A stretch of 64,000 bases of DNA from Bradyrhizobium rifense (GTDB lineage: Bacteria; Pseudomonadota; Alphaproteobacteria; Rhizobiales; Xanthobacteraceae): positions 16,728 to 80,727 of the forward strand of contig NZ_VSSS01000062.1 of the NCBI RefSeq assembly GCF_008123425.1. Reading direction: 5' to 3'. The notes below the pieces were generated by a model. That model ran no database searches. It was not told the origin of the DNA and saw only the letters and a program-made list of their open reading frames with translations. Shown piece after piece: positions 41,881 to 51,190 of this stretch (positions within the stretch are counted from its first letter, which is position 1; the number at the start of each line of letters is the position of its first letter). The translations under genes and the position numbers were made by a program.

Positions 41881-43005
41881 TCAGAACTCCGCGACCTGCA
41901 CCGGCCGGATTTCGGACAATTTTCTTGGTTTGCGTTGGCGCCGCGCGAGAGCTTCCAGATAATAGGTCTCCAATTGCTCGGCTCTATGATACGACGTGTG
42001 TTCGGCGAGAACTCGCTTTCGCGCGTTCGCTGCGATCGTGCGGCGGCGTTCGTCAGTCATGTCGCGCAGGATCTCGAAGACATCCTGGGGCTTCGAGACC
42101 AGCAGAATTTCCTGCGACGGCTTGAAGATCGTCTCGATTCCAGGCCATCTATCCGAGATGATCGGCGTGCCGCAGGCGGCTGCTTCAAACATCCGAACGC
42201 TTGGGGAGAAGCCGAGCGCACGCATGTCGGCGCGGGTCGCGTTCAGGGTGAAGCGCTGCTCCGAGTAGAACATCGGATGCTGTTGTGGCGTGAGATGCTC
42301 GATCCGGGACACGTTGTCCGGCCAAACTATACTTTCGGGGTATTGTGCCCCCGCAACGACAAATTGTTCGGAGGTAAGGCTGCGGGCAGGCGCGATAAGC
42401 AATTGTTCGAGAGTCGGCTGCCTGTCGTCGCTGTAGGTCCCGAGATAACCCAGCGACCATTTCGGCTCCGCCTGTTGGGGCGTGTAAAGCCGCGTGTCGG
42501 CGCTGCAATACAGTGCTCTTGCAAAGGGGCTGCCGTATTTCTCCTCGATCATCTGCGGGACTGGACCACCGGAGAAGGAGAGATAGAGGTCGAAACGCGG
42601 GATCATTGCGGCAGACAAGTAGTCCACGCCTCCTTCGAGCCGGGATAACGTGACCGGCGTATCGATGTCATAGAAGGCTGTAATGCCTTGGGCTTGGCTC
42701 GTGACCCATTCGGAAATCGCGATGCCGTCCGGGACGAAGGAGCCGATAATGACCAGATTGGCCGCACGGATGAGTTGGCCGAAGCGGCGCGGAATGTCAC
42801 TCAGAGACTCATAGAGGCTGACGTTCCACCCGGAAGGCTTCACCAGATCGCGATGGTTTCGGTACCACGAGACGTCCCGCTCCAGAAAAGTAACGTGGTG
42901 GCCACGTTGCGCCAGGGCCTCGATCAGGGCGCGATAGGTCGTGGCGTGACCGTTGCCCCAGGACGATGTGACCGAAAGACCGATGACGACAATGTTGAGC
43001 TTCAT
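41881..43005 (-). CDS. CgeB-like glycosyltransferase 1
   Basis: A 374-residue protein starting MKLNIVVIGLSVTSSWGNGH. The opening SSWGNGHATTYRALIEALAQRGHHVTFLERD (in pieces) and the C-terminal SVRMFEAAACGTPIISDRWPGIE belong to the spore-maturation CgeB/GT-B type. The latter is the nucleotide-sugar-binding region with Glu. Its start overlaps the stop of the next glycosyltransferase gene by four bases. It is most like the copy at 53703 (same SSSWGNGHAT and FYDLDTPVTL/FYDIDTPVTL). Confidence 0.88.
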   Translation of the reverse strand: MKLNIVVIGLSVTSSWGNGHATTYRALIEALAQRGHHVTFLERDVSWYRNHRDLVKPSGWNVSLYESLSDIPRRFGQLIRAANLVIIGSFVPDGIAISEWVTSQAQGITAFYDIDTPVTLSRLEGGVDYLSAAMIPRFDLYLSFSGGPVPQMIEEKYGSPFARALYCSADTRLYTPQQAEPKWSLGYLGTYSDDRQPTLEQLLIAPARSLTSEQFVVAGAQYPESIVWPDNVSRIEHLTPQQHPMFYSEQRFTLNATRADMRALGFSPSVRMFEAAACGTPIISDRWPGIETIFKPSQEILLVSKPQDVFEILRDMTDERRRTIAANARKRVLAEHTSYHRAEQLETYYLEALARRQRKPRKLSEIRPVQVAEF

Positions 43006-44090
43006 TCTGCTGCCTCGATTCGCGAACTGCTTCCGATAAATAGATCGCTGAACTGGCGCGCGCGGTGCCGATAGGTGTGATGGCCGAGGATACGCAGCCG
43101 CGCGCGGCCGGCGATCGCATGCGCGCGATCGGGGCTCAGGCCGCTGATATGATCCGCGACCTCCGCGCCGGTCGAGGCCACCAGGACCTCTCGGCCAGGT
43201 TCGAGAAAATGATCGATACCGTCCCATTGATCGGTGATCAGGCAGGCTCCGGCGCCGACGGCTTCAAAGACGCGTGTTGGTGGGGAGAACCCGTAGCGAG
43301 CCATGCTGTCGCGATTGACGTTCAACGTGGCGAGACCCGAGCCAAAGAATGCGTTGTGGTCGGCGGTTCCGACATGTCCGATCTTGCGCAGATTGGCAGG
43401 CGTGTCCTTGGTTTCCCAACCGCAGCCGCCAAGTACAAAGGTCTTTTCCGGCAACGAGCGTGCAACATCGATGAAGAAAGTTTCGACTCGCTGCTCGCGA
43501 TCGGGCAAGCGGTTCGCCAGCAGGCCGAGATCGCAACCGAACCGCGGCAACGGCGGCGCCGAATAATGCGTGGCGGGGTCGAGTGCATTGTAGATCGGTA
43601 CGCAGTCCCGGGCACCCATGGCGCGATAGGCGGATACGACGCCGTCGCCGCCGCCATAGGTCAGCACCATGTCGTAGGACGGGATTGTGCGGCGCAGATG
43701 ATGTTGCGGATCAAGCGCCATCGCCTCGAGCGTGGCGGGCGCGTCGACATCCCAGTAGATGCGCGTCGCCTTTGATGGGATGCCGGCTGCGGCGATTTCC
43801 AATTCCTGATCGAAGACGCCGACGCCGCTTGCCTTGATCAGCATGTCGGCCGATTTTGCGGCCATGTCGATACTGCGTTGCCAGCCATCTGGCGTTGCCG
43901 GATAGACGACCACTTTCGCCCAATTAGGATCCGCGATGTCGCGATGCGCCTGGCGCTCGAAAGCGTCCGGCTCGAAGAAGGTAATGTCGTGCCCGAGTGC
44001 CGCGATTTCCTTGAGCATGCCACGATAATAGGTCGCGGCGCCGTTCCAGTACGACGAAACAAGGCTGGATCCGAAGAAGCAGATCTTCAT
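43002..44090 (-). CDS. CgeB-like glycosyltransferase 2
   Basis: A 362-residue GT-B protein starting MKICFFGSSLVSSYWNGAAT. TRVFEAVGAGACLITDQWDGID is the donor-binding motif. It shares the SSxWNGxAxxxRGxxxEIxxLGHxIxFFExD start with the three other copies but has YWDVDAPATLEAM where copy 1 has FYDIDTPVTLSRL. ATGA overlaps join it to genes on both sides. Confidence 0.88.
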   Translation of the reverse strand: MKICFFGSSLVSSYWNGAATYYRGMLKEIAALGHDITFFEPDAFERQAHRDIADPNWAKVVVYPATPDGWQRSIDMAAKSADMLIKASGVGVFDQELEIAAAGIPSKATRIYWDVDAPATLEAMALDPQHHLRRTIPSYDMVLTYGGGDGVVSAYRAMGARDCVPIYNALDPATHYSAPPLPRFGCDLGLLANRLPDREQRVETFFIDVARSLPEKTFVLGGCGWETKDTPANLRKIGHVGTADHNAFFGSGLATLNVNRDSMARYGFSPPTRVFEAVGAGACLITDQWDGIDHFLEPGREVLVASTGAEVADHISGLSPDRAHAIAGRARLRILGHHTYRHRARQFSDLFIGSSSRIEAAE

Positions 44091-45214
44091 GCGACAGCTC
44101 CGACGTATGGCCGCTGCTGCGGCTGGCCCGAGACCCGGATGTTCTCCACGATGCCGAGAAGCTGTTCCGCGCGATGACGGCAGGTGTGACGTTCCCTGAT
44201 GACATCGAGGCCGGCTTCCACGGTCGCGGCGGAGAGCTCGCGGTCATCCAGCAGCATGCGCAGGGTGCGTTTCATCTGTGCTCCATCGGCAGCGCTAAAA
44301 TAGGTACCTTCGGGGAACAGACCTTCTGCGTCCGACCAAGGTGCGGAAACCAATGGGATGCCGCACGCCATTGCCTCGAACACGCGAATGGTCGGGATGC
44401 CGGGAAGAGACCGGACATAAGGGCCACGCGGCACATGCACCGTTGCGCGTGCGCTGGCGAAAGCCGCGGGAGCCCAGTGCGCCGGCAGCCAACCCCCGTG
44501 CCGGATGCCAGCGGCCCGTATCGTGTCGAGCGCCGTATCGGAGTAGCGGACGCCGTAGGCGCTTGCGCTGAGTTTCAGTTCAGCGACCGGATTAACCAGA
44601 AAGTCGTTGAGTTCGGCGCTTCGTTCGCCGTCGCCCCAATTGCCGATCCAGATCAAATCGTCGGTGCGTTGGATATGCGGCAACGGATGGTACAGAGCGA
44701 CGTCAGCTGCCTCATGCCACGTGAATGCCCGGTCGGCCCAGCCGAGCTTCAGGTAAATCTGGCGGAGCACCTCGCCGAAGGCGAGCACGCCGTCGAACCC
44801 GTCGAGGTCGAACTGCGCAAGTTCGTCCGGCGCGCTGACGGCCCGGTGATGGGTATCGTGAAACAGCAACGTGAACGAAGCACCCTGCGCCCGCCTGCGC
44901 CCGATCTGCGCGATCAGATCGGGCGAGTTCCACTCGTGAACGATCACGAGATCGGCGCAGTGCAGCGCCTGCTCAAGATCCAGGAATGCGTCATAGCGAC
45001 GAATATCAATGCCGGGAAAGAGCGTCGCGATGTCCTCCATCGCCTGAGTACCGCCCTCTCGCATGGCATTCAACCGGCTCCAGCCGTCGACGGGTTCGTA
45101 GACAATGACCTCGTGACCGAGCGCATGCAGCTCGCGGGCATAGCCGCGGAGAAAATGTGCGTTGCCGTTGTTCCAGCAGGACGTGAACGCGTGATAGAAC
45201 AGGACGCATTTCAT
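44087..45214 (-). CDS. CgeB-like glycosyltransferase 3
   Basis: A 375-residue GT-B protein starting MKCVLFYHAFTSCWNNGNAH. TIRVFEAMACGIPLVSAPWSDAEG is the donor motif and HDTHHRAVSAPDELAQFDLDGFDGVLAFGEVLR marks the acceptor domain. It is the most diverged of the four related copies and ends RHTCRHRAEQLLGIV, a tail pattern (HTxRxRAxQL) shared with copies 1, 2 and 4. Confidence 0.88.
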   Translation of the reverse strand: MKCVLFYHAFTSCWNNGNAHFLRGYARELHALGHEVIVYEPVDGWSRLNAMREGGTQAMEDIATLFPGIDIRRYDAFLDLEQALHCADLVIVHEWNSPDLIAQIGRRRAQGASFTLLFHDTHHRAVSAPDELAQFDLDGFDGVLAFGEVLRQIYLKLGWADRAFTWHEAADVALYHPLPHIQRTDDLIWIGNWGDGERSAELNDFLVNPVAELKLSASAYGVRYSDTALDTIRAAGIRHGGWLPAHWAPAAFASARATVHVPRGPYVRSLPGIPTIRVFEAMACGIPLVSAPWSDAEGLFPEGTYFSAADGAQMKRTLRMLLDDRELSAATVEAGLDVIRERHTCRHRAEQLLGIVENIRVSGQPQQRPYVGAVA

Positions 45215-46323
45215 GCGCGCACCTCGATGGGACCGTCTGGCGCGTTCGCGCCCCGCGATGTGAGCAGCCCTTCGTAGAGGCTCAGGTAAGCGCTCGTCAT
45301 CCGGGTCAGGGAATAGGTCAGGGAATGCTCGTAAGCGGCACGTTGCAGCCGGGTGCGTTCGCGCTCGTCGGTGCAAAGATGGACAAGCATGCGATGCAGC
45401 GCTTCGCTGTCGGCTAAATCCACGAACAGGGCGGCTCCGCTCCACAATTCCCGGAACGTCGGAATGTCGGACAGGACAAGCGCGCAACCCGCTGCCGCGG
45501 CCTCAAGGATGCACAGGCCGAACGGCTCGTAGAGCGCCGGGCTGACGAAGATTCCGGCATGCTGCAAGCGTGCGCGCATGACCTCCCGTGGCAACTGTCC
45601 AAGCCAGCTCACAGCAGTTGACGGGCTTGCATCGGCCGGTCCCGCGACCTGGACGGGCCAGGGGAGTGCGGGTGCTGCGGCAGCCAGAGCTTCGATGTTC
45701 TTGGCGCGGTCCCAAAGTCGACCGGCCGCCATGATCAGGTTCTGTTTTCGCCCGCCGGGTCCCCCGGGCGCGATCCCATTCCAGATCACCGCGCCGGGGG
45801 AGCGGGGACGGTAGATCTCCGCGATCTCGCTGTGGAATGACCGGCTCGGGCACACCCAGGCTTGAGCGTCGTCGAGAGCTGCAGCGACCCGTTCGGTGTA
45901 GCGGCGCCATCGCGGCTGCTCCAGCCAAGCCGTGTCCTGACACGCCCGCGCCCAGGAGTTTACGCAGGAATGTGCTGCGAGCACAGTTGGCGCGCGCCAG
46001 CCGAAGGATGCCTCGCGAAAGCTGTTGAGATGAACAAGGTCCGGCCTGAATTTGGTTTCGAGGCCGGCAAGGACGCGCTGCGCGTCGGATACGTTTTGTC
46101 CTTCAGGATCCTGCCATTCGAGCGCAAGGTCCGTCTCGATCAAGCGCACGCGAGAACCATGCAGCATCGCCCGCTGATCTGCCCGCGCGCGAGGGCCCAT
46201 AGTCACAAGCTCGACGTCGGCGCCGGACCGAGAGAGATGCGATGCGAGACCACAGGAATAGGTCCACACACCGCCGACCGTATCGGTGGTCATCAAAATC
46301 CTGATGTCCGAGACGCAGCTCAT
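45211..46323 (-). CDS. GT4 family glycosyltransferase
   Basis: A 370-residue retaining GT-B enzyme: N-terminal TTDTVGGVWTYSCGLASHL, a central WNGIAPGGPGGRKQNLIMAAGRLWDRAKNIEAL and the EX7E motif SPALYEPFGLCILEAAAAGCALVLSDIPTFRE (E of YEPFG and E of LEAAA). It probably adds one sugar of the glycoconjugate. Start ATG 46323 overlaps the stop of the radical SAM gene (ATGA); an upstream in-frame start is not supported. Confidence 0.9.
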   Translation of the reverse strand: MSCVSDIRILMTTDTVGGVWTYSCGLASHLSRSGADVELVTMGPRARADQRAMLHGSRVRLIETDLALEWQDPEGQNVSDAQRVLAGLETKFRPDLVHLNSFREASFGWRAPTVLAAHSCVNSWARACQDTAWLEQPRWRRYTERVAAALDDAQAWVCPSRSFHSEIAEIYRPRSPGAVIWNGIAPGGPGGRKQNLIMAAGRLWDRAKNIEALAAAAPALPWPVQVAGPADASPSTAVSWLGQLPREVMRARLQHAGIFVSPALYEPFGLCILEAAAAGCALVLSDIPTFRELWSGAALFVDLADSEALHRMLVHLCTDERERTRLQRAAYEHSLTYSLTRMTSAYLSLYEGLLTSRGANAPDGPIEVRA

Positions 46324-47606
46324 GGCGCGACCTGAAGTTCGAGGCTGTCGAGGGGGACGGGACGCTCGTTCTGCACGTCGCTGAACTGATCGAACAACGC
46401 GAGATAGTACTGATGCGCGCGTTCCCAGGCGAAATCGTCGGGCTCGCCCCACAGCTTCCTGTAATCCGGCGAGCCCGGATAGGGGTAGAGCGGCACTGGA
46501 TCATTCGCCCAAACTCCCGCATCCTGCATCTGATGGCGCCAGCGCTGCACGACCGGATCATCGTCCTCGGGCACTTCGATCAAATTGGCCTGCACGAAGG
46601 GGACGTGACGGCGTGCCTCGACCAGCCGCTCGGCCAATTGGTCGGTGGTCATCTTGCAATTCTTGGCGAGCGCGGCGCGCCCTTCCACGGTCAGGCTCTC
46701 GATACCGGCCTCGATCGAGACACAGCCGGCGTTGCCGAGCAATGCCAGCATGTCCGGTTTCCAGAGGTCGATCCGCGTCTGCACGCCAAATTTCAGCCCG
46801 CGCGTGCGGAGCCCCTCGAGCAGTTCCCTGTTCGGAAGAAAGATTTCATCGATGAAGTAGACGTATTCGATGCCCTGTTCGCGGAGCCTATCGATTTCAT
46901 CGAGGATGATCACGGGAGGGCGCTTGCGATAGGCGTTACGAAAATTGTCCTTGGCGCAGAAGGTGCAGCTGTACGGGCATCCCCTTGACGCCTCGACTTC
47001 GGCGCCTGGAGCGAGCGGCTCGGCCTCGAAGCGGTGATGGTGGTGGTGATGACGCCGGATCATTTCATCCGGCCAGCGCAGGGGCGGCTGATCCTTGAAA
47101 TCCACCGCCTGAGGGCCTCCATTGACCTGGACCGAAGCCCCCTCGGCAAAGCACAGGCCAGCGAACTCGCGCTCGCCATTGGCCAGCCGAAGCAAGGAGA
47201 TTTCGCATTCCCCCATCACGACGATGTCGACGCCGAGCTTCTTCAGCGCCGCCCGCGGCGTGGTCGAGCCGTGAGGACCGATCGCGACCAGGACCGGGGC
47301 GAGGTCTCGCACTGCCAGCGCGAGCTGCTGTGGAACGCGGAGCTCAGGCGGCGCGCAGCGCCAGAACAGATAGGTCGGCGCGGTCGTGACGACGACCAGG
47401 TCGGGACCGAAAGCGCGCAGTTCGGCCTCGATCTCGACCAGAGACAGATCGAACATGTGCGCGTCGAGCAGCAGGGTCTTGTGCCCGGCCGCCTTCAGAT
47501 AGTGCTCGGAGATTCCGAGCTCGAGCGGGAGGTGAGCGGATCGGCAGCCGAAATAGATGCTGCCGCTGAAATCCCAGTTGGGGTTGATGAGCGCAACGCG
47601 CGTCAT
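46320..47606 (-). CDS. B12-binding-domain radical SAM protein
   Basis: A 428-residue protein. The N-terminal cobalamin-binding-like domain (MTRVALINPNWDFSGSIYFG, LKAAGHKTLLLDAHMFDLS) lacks the DxHxxG cobalamin His motif. The radical SAM core has ASRGCPYSCTFCAKDNF (CxxxCxxC), then a TIM-barrel with FIDEIFLPNRELLEGL and SIEAGIESLT. A run of six histidines (MIRRHHHHHHRF) lies between the domains. Possible jobs are epimerisation, dehydration or C-methylation of a sugar. I recall a family model (TIGR04295) for such proteins in a conserved rhizobial cassette but cannot verify it. Confidence 0.88.
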   Translation of the reverse strand: MTRVALINPNWDFSGSIYFGCRSAHLPLELGISEHYLKAAGHKTLLLDAHMFDLSLVEIEAELRAFGPDLVVVTTAPTYLFWRCAPPELRVPQQLALAVRDLAPVLVAIGPHGSTTPRAALKKLGVDIVVMGECEISLLRLANGEREFAGLCFAEGASVQVNGGPQAVDFKDQPPLRWPDEMIRRHHHHHHRFEAEPLAPGAEVEASRGCPYSCTFCAKDNFRNAYRKRPPVIILDEIDRLREQGIEYVYFIDEIFLPNRELLEGLRTRGLKFGVQTRIDLWKPDMLALLGNAGCVSIEAGIESLTVEGRAALAKNCKMTTDQLAERLVEARRHVPFVQANLIEVPEDDDPVVQRWRHQMQDAGVWANDPVPLYPYPGSPDYRKLWGEPDDFAWERAHQYYLALFDQFSDVQNERPVPLDSLELQVAP

Positions 47607-48670
47607 GCCAAGGCCTCGCGGCTGCCAGGTGGTGATCCGAAACGGCTCTCGAGCCATGTGTGGAGTGAGCGGAGACCTTCCGTGATGGCAATCTGCGGAG
47701 CCCAACCAAGCGCGGTGGACAGCGCGCGCGTGTCGGTGACATACCAGGGCTGATCACCAGGACGCCAATCGGCGAAACTGTAGGCGACATTGCGGCCGGT
47801 CAGATCGGTGATTCCATCGATCAATTCCAGCAAACTGATCGCGTTGGCGGGACCCCCGCCGAGGTTGAACACGCGTCCGCGGACCGAGTCCATGCGGTCG
47901 AGCACAGCAAGCCAGGCGGTAACCGCATCCGAGACGTGAAGCGCATCACGGACCTGCTTGCCATCGCCGTAAATCGTGAGCGGATTTCCGCGGATCGCGC
48001 TCAACAGGAAATGCGCGATCCAGCCCTGATCCTCAGTCCCGAACTGGCGCGGGCCGTAGATGCAACTCATCCGCATCACAACGGTCTGGAGACCGAACAC
48101 ACGAGCGTAGTCGTGAACGTATTGGTCTGCCGTGCCCTTGGAACACCCATAGGGGCTATAGAAATCGAGCGGCGTGTTTTCGGAGACACCGCCGGCCAAG
48201 ACACCGTCTGTCGGAACATAGCGGCGGCCGGAGAGACTGATCGCACTCTCATCGATCAGACGGCCGTAGACTTTGTTGGTGGAGGCGAAAATCACTGGTG
48301 CCTGCCTGTTGTGCAGGCGGACGGCTTCGAGGACGTTCAGCGTACCGCGCGCGTTGATCTCGAAATCGGAGGCCGGGTCGCTCACGCTGTCGGTGACCGC
48401 CACCTGCGCCGCCAGGTGCAGCACGGCACGGACTTCGCGCACGGCGTCGATCACCGGAATCGGATCGCGGATATCGGCAACCGTGATGGCAATCTTCTCG
48501 CCGTGCCTGGACTTCAGCCACTGCGCGTTTTCGCGCACTCCGGCGCGAGCGAGATTGTCCAGCACCAGAACGTTCTCGCCGCGCTCCGCAAGCCGATCGG
48601 CGAGATTGCAGCCGATGAAGCCGCAGCCGCCGGTGATAAGGACTGGCCTGTTGTCCGGGCTTTGGGTCAT
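47603..48670 (-). CDS. NAD-dependent epimerase/dehydratase, CDP-paratose 2-epimerase-like
   Basis: A 355-residue extended SDR: LITGGCGFIGCNLADRL, DNLARAGVRENAQWL (typical of CDP-paratose/tyvelose epimerases and related), ASTNKVYG, YSPYGCSKGTADQYV (Tyr-Lys catalytic pair) and VMRMSCIYGPRQFGTEDQGW. The substrate is a nucleotide sugar; which one is unclear. ATG 48670 (TGATG overlap) or GTG 48673 (GTGA overlap) may start it; both show coupling to the gene upstream. Confidence 0.88.
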   Translation of the reverse strand: MTQSPDNRPVLITGGCGFIGCNLADRLAERGENVLVLDNLARAGVRENAQWLKSRHGEKIAITVADIRDPIPVIDAVREVRAVLHLAAQVAVTDSVSDPASDFEINARGTLNVLEAVRLHNRQAPVIFASTNKVYGRLIDESAISLSGRRYVPTDGVLAGGVSENTPLDFYSPYGCSKGTADQYVHDYARVFGLQTVVMRMSCIYGPRQFGTEDQGWIAHFLLSAIRGNPLTIYGDGKQVRDALHVSDAVTAWLAVLDRMDSVRGRVFNLGGGPANAISLLELIDGITDLTGRNVAYSFADWRPGDQPWYVTDTRALSTALGWAPQIAITEGLRSLHTWLESRFGSPPGSREALA

Positions 48671-49782
48671 CACGCAACCAATCCCCGCTGCAGCAGCTCA
48701 CTGGTTGCACGTTCGGCCTGATCGTCGGCGATCTGATCCGCCAGATACTCGGCGAGCTCCCCGAGGCCGTCCTTGAAAGCAACATGTGGCTCGAAGCCGA
48801 GCAGATCGCGGGACTTGCCGATATCAGCGAAGCAATGCCGGATATCGCCGGCGCGGTACTTGCCGGTGATTTCGGGTTCGATGTCAGTCCGGCCCATGAC
48901 TTCGGCCAGATCTTGTGCCACCGAAATAATGGTTCGGCTGTGACCCGAGCCGACATTGAAGACGTCGTGGGCGTGCTCGGCCTCGAGCGCGATGCGGCAG
49001 GCACGCGCTACGTCATGCACGTGGACGAAATCGCGACGCTGCTGGCCGTCCTCGAACACGAGGGGCGACCGCCCGTTGAGCAGTCGGGCGGCAAAGATGG
49101 CGAGCACGCCCGTATAGGGGTTGGACAAGGCCTGGCGCGGGCCGAACACGTTGAAGAAACGCAGGGCTACCGTGGGAATGCCGTAGGCTTTGCCCGTAAT
49201 CAGGCACATGCGCTCCTGCGCATATTTGTTTAGCGCGTAGATTGAGCTCAGCGACGGCTGCTTTGTTTCAGGCGTCGGAATGGGCTCGAGAGGATGACCG
49301 GCGTTGTCGCGCAACTCCCAATCGCCGCGGCGAAGCTGTTCAATCGGCCGCTCCGCGCAGGCAAACACGCTGTGGTCGGCGTTGCAATAGAGGCCTTCGC
49401 CGTAAATGCTCATGGACGAGGCAAGCACCAGCCGTTCGACGGGCCGCTTCGACAGCGCCTGCAAAAGCACGGCAGTGCCGAGCTCGTTGGTTCTGACGTA
49501 AGGTTCGATGTCGTACATGCTCTGCCCAACGCCAACGGCTGAGGCGAGATGGAGAACCATGTCGGTCCCGCGTAAAGCGTGTTCGACGGCAAGTGCATCG
49601 GTCACGTCCCCGATCACGAGCTCAGCGTCTTCGGCAAGATAGGCCGGACGCTGGCGATTGCGGCCGTGAACCTGAGGCGAGAGATTATCGAGGATTCTGA
49701 CCTCGTAACCCGCCGCGAGGAGGAGATCCGCAGCATGGGAGCCGATGAAGCCCGCCCCTCCAGTGATCAATACTCGCGTCAT
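48670..49782 (-). CDS. NAD-dependent epimerase, dTDP-L-rhamnose 4-epimerase-like
   Basis: A 370-residue extended SDR: ITGGAGFIGSHAADLLL, ILDNLSPQVHG, LHLASAVGVGQSMY, SSMSIYGEG, IYALNKYAQE (YxxxK) and FFNVFGPRQALSNPYTGV. The long insert with two cysteines (LYCNADHSVFACAERP) is usual for the WbiB-type dTDP-rhamnose 4-epimerase. A 199-nt gap separates it from phosphopentomutase, the only substantial break in the cluster; this gap may hold an internal promoter. Confidence 0.87.
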   Translation of the reverse strand: MTRVLITGGAGFIGSHAADLLLAAGYEVRILDNLSPQVHGRNRQRPAYLAEDAELVIGDVTDALAVEHALRGTDMVLHLASAVGVGQSMYDIEPYVRTNELGTAVLLQALSKRPVERLVLASSMSIYGEGLYCNADHSVFACAERPIEQLRRGDWELRDNAGHPLEPIPTPETKQPSLSSIYALNKYAQERMCLITGKAYGIPTVALRFFNVFGPRQALSNPYTGVLAIFAARLLNGRSPLVFEDGQQRRDFVHVHDVARACRIALEAEHAHDVFNVGSGHSRTIISVAQDLAEVMGRTDIEPEITGKYRAGDIRHCFADIGKSRDLLGFEPHVAFKDGLGELAEYLADQIADDQAERATSELLQRGLVA

Positions 49783-49981
49783 TCACCGCTCCGTGCCGCG
49801 TGAGACCGATCTTGCGTGATCGGCCTGGATGAGAGTGGAAGCGCGCTTTACTGATGGTCGGGCGACCCGCGCGCCAGTCACGTTCTTAGAAGCGGTGCAA
49901 GGAATGTTCGTTCCTCGAAAATGTACAAACGAAAATTTCTCTAACCTGGATCAATAATCCAGGTGAATCGCGTTCGTGGTC
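49783..49981 (-). promoter_or_regulatory. Intergenic break in the cluster with possible internal promoter
   Basis: The minus strand holds GGAACGAACATTCCTTG, similar to the promoter at 56550 over the first 10 bases, but the -10 position reads GCTT and not CGTT. A 7-bp hairpin (CCTGGAT/ATCCAGG, 49945-49964) stands just downstream of phosphopentomutase. TAACCTGGAT also occurs upstream of the ino1 promoter (about 56637), so the two intergenic regions share pieces. Confidence 0.35.
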
Positions 49982-51190
49982 TCAAAAGCAGGCGCCGTGA
50001 AGCAGCGGCGGCAATTCGAGATGCTTCGCGACGGAAGCTGCGATATCGGCAAAGCCGGTCCGATGGCCGATCCGGGTGGTCCAATTCGCGTTCACGGCTA
50101 AAATCGGGACCTGCTCGCGCGTGTGATCTGTGCCGCTCCAGGACGGATCGCAGCCATGATCTGCCGTGATGATCAGAAGATCGTCGCCTCGCAGGCGGTC
50201 CAGCAACTCCGGTACGCGCGCATCGAATGCTTCGAGGGCTGCGGCGTATCCCTTGACGTCGCGGCGATGGCCGTAAGTCGTGTCGAAATCCACAAAATTG
50301 GCGAATAGCAGGCCACCGTCTGCAAGGCCATGCAGCTCCTTGAGCGTTGCGTCGAATAGTGCGTTGTTGCCGTCGCCCCGTATGTTCCGTCCCGTGCCGC
50401 GGTGGGCGAAGATGTCGTCGATCTTGCCGATCGAGACGATATCGCGATGGTCACTCTCGGCGAGATCGAGGATTGTTCGTCCTGGCGGAGGAACGGAATA
50501 GTCCCGGCGGTGCGAGGTCCGTTTGAAGTCGCGTCCGGAATTACCGATGAACGGCCGCGCAATAACGCGGCCGATATTCAGGGGATCGACCAGCTTGCGT
50601 GCGATCGAACAAACCTCATAGAGGCGTTCGAGCCCAAAGGCCTCTTCATGTGCGGCGATCTGGAAAACGCTGTCGGCCGAGGTGTAACAAATCGGTTCGC
50701 CGCTTTGCATGTGGCGCTCGCCGAATTCCGCAATAATCTCCGTGCCGGAGGCGTGACAATTGCCCAGGATGCCGGGCAGCCTCGCCTGCGCACACAGGCG
50801 CTCCGTCAGTTCGCCGGGAAAACAAGGTCTTGTTCTTGGGAAATATTCCCATTCGAAGGGGACGGGAACGCCGGCGATTTCCCAGTGTCCCGACGGTGTA
50901 TCCTTGCCCCGCGACATCTCGGTTGCGCATCCGAACTGGAAATGCTCACTCGCCACGTCGTCGAGACCCGGAGGAATACGTCCGGTGGCGAGGCGACAGG
51001 CATGACCCAGCCCCATTGCCACGAGATTGGGAAGACGCAGCGGGCCCTCGCGCACCTCGCTATCGGCTTGTCCGCGCGCACACGCATCGGCGATATGACC
51101 GACGGTGTCAGCGCCTTTATCGCCGTAGTGCTGGGCATCGGGCGCGCCGCCGATGCCCACAGAGTCCATCACCAGGATCAGGGCACGCAT
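49982..51190 (-). CDS. deoB: Phosphopentomutase
   Basis: A 402-residue alkaline-phosphatase-superfamily enzyme: RALILVMDSVGIGGAPDAQHYGD (metal Asp), TEMSRGKDTPSGHWEIAG with the phospho-acceptor Thr, and ITADHGCDPSWSGTDHTREQVP. It interconverts pentose 1- and 5-phosphates. It sits inside a sugar cluster, with no nucleoside phosphorylase nearby, so here it probably supplies ribose- or arabinose-type 1-phosphate for a nucleotidyl transferase. It overlaps the glycosidase stop by 13 nt. Confidence 0.92.
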   Translation of the reverse strand: MRALILVMDSVGIGGAPDAQHYGDKGADTVGHIADACARGQADSEVREGPLRLPNLVAMGLGHACRLATGRIPPGLDDVASEHFQFGCATEMSRGKDTPSGHWEIAGVPVPFEWEYFPRTRPCFPGELTERLCAQARLPGILGNCHASGTEIIAEFGERHMQSGEPICYTSADSVFQIAAHEEAFGLERLYEVCSIARKLVDPLNIGRVIARPFIGNSGRDFKRTSHRRDYSVPPPGRTILDLAESDHRDIVSIGKIDDIFAHRGTGRNIRGDGNNALFDATLKELHGLADGGLLFANFVDFDTTYGHRRDVKGYAAALEAFDARVPELLDRLRGDDLLIITADHGCDPSWSGTDHTREQVPILAVNANWTTRIGHRTGFADIAASVAKHLELPPLLHGACF

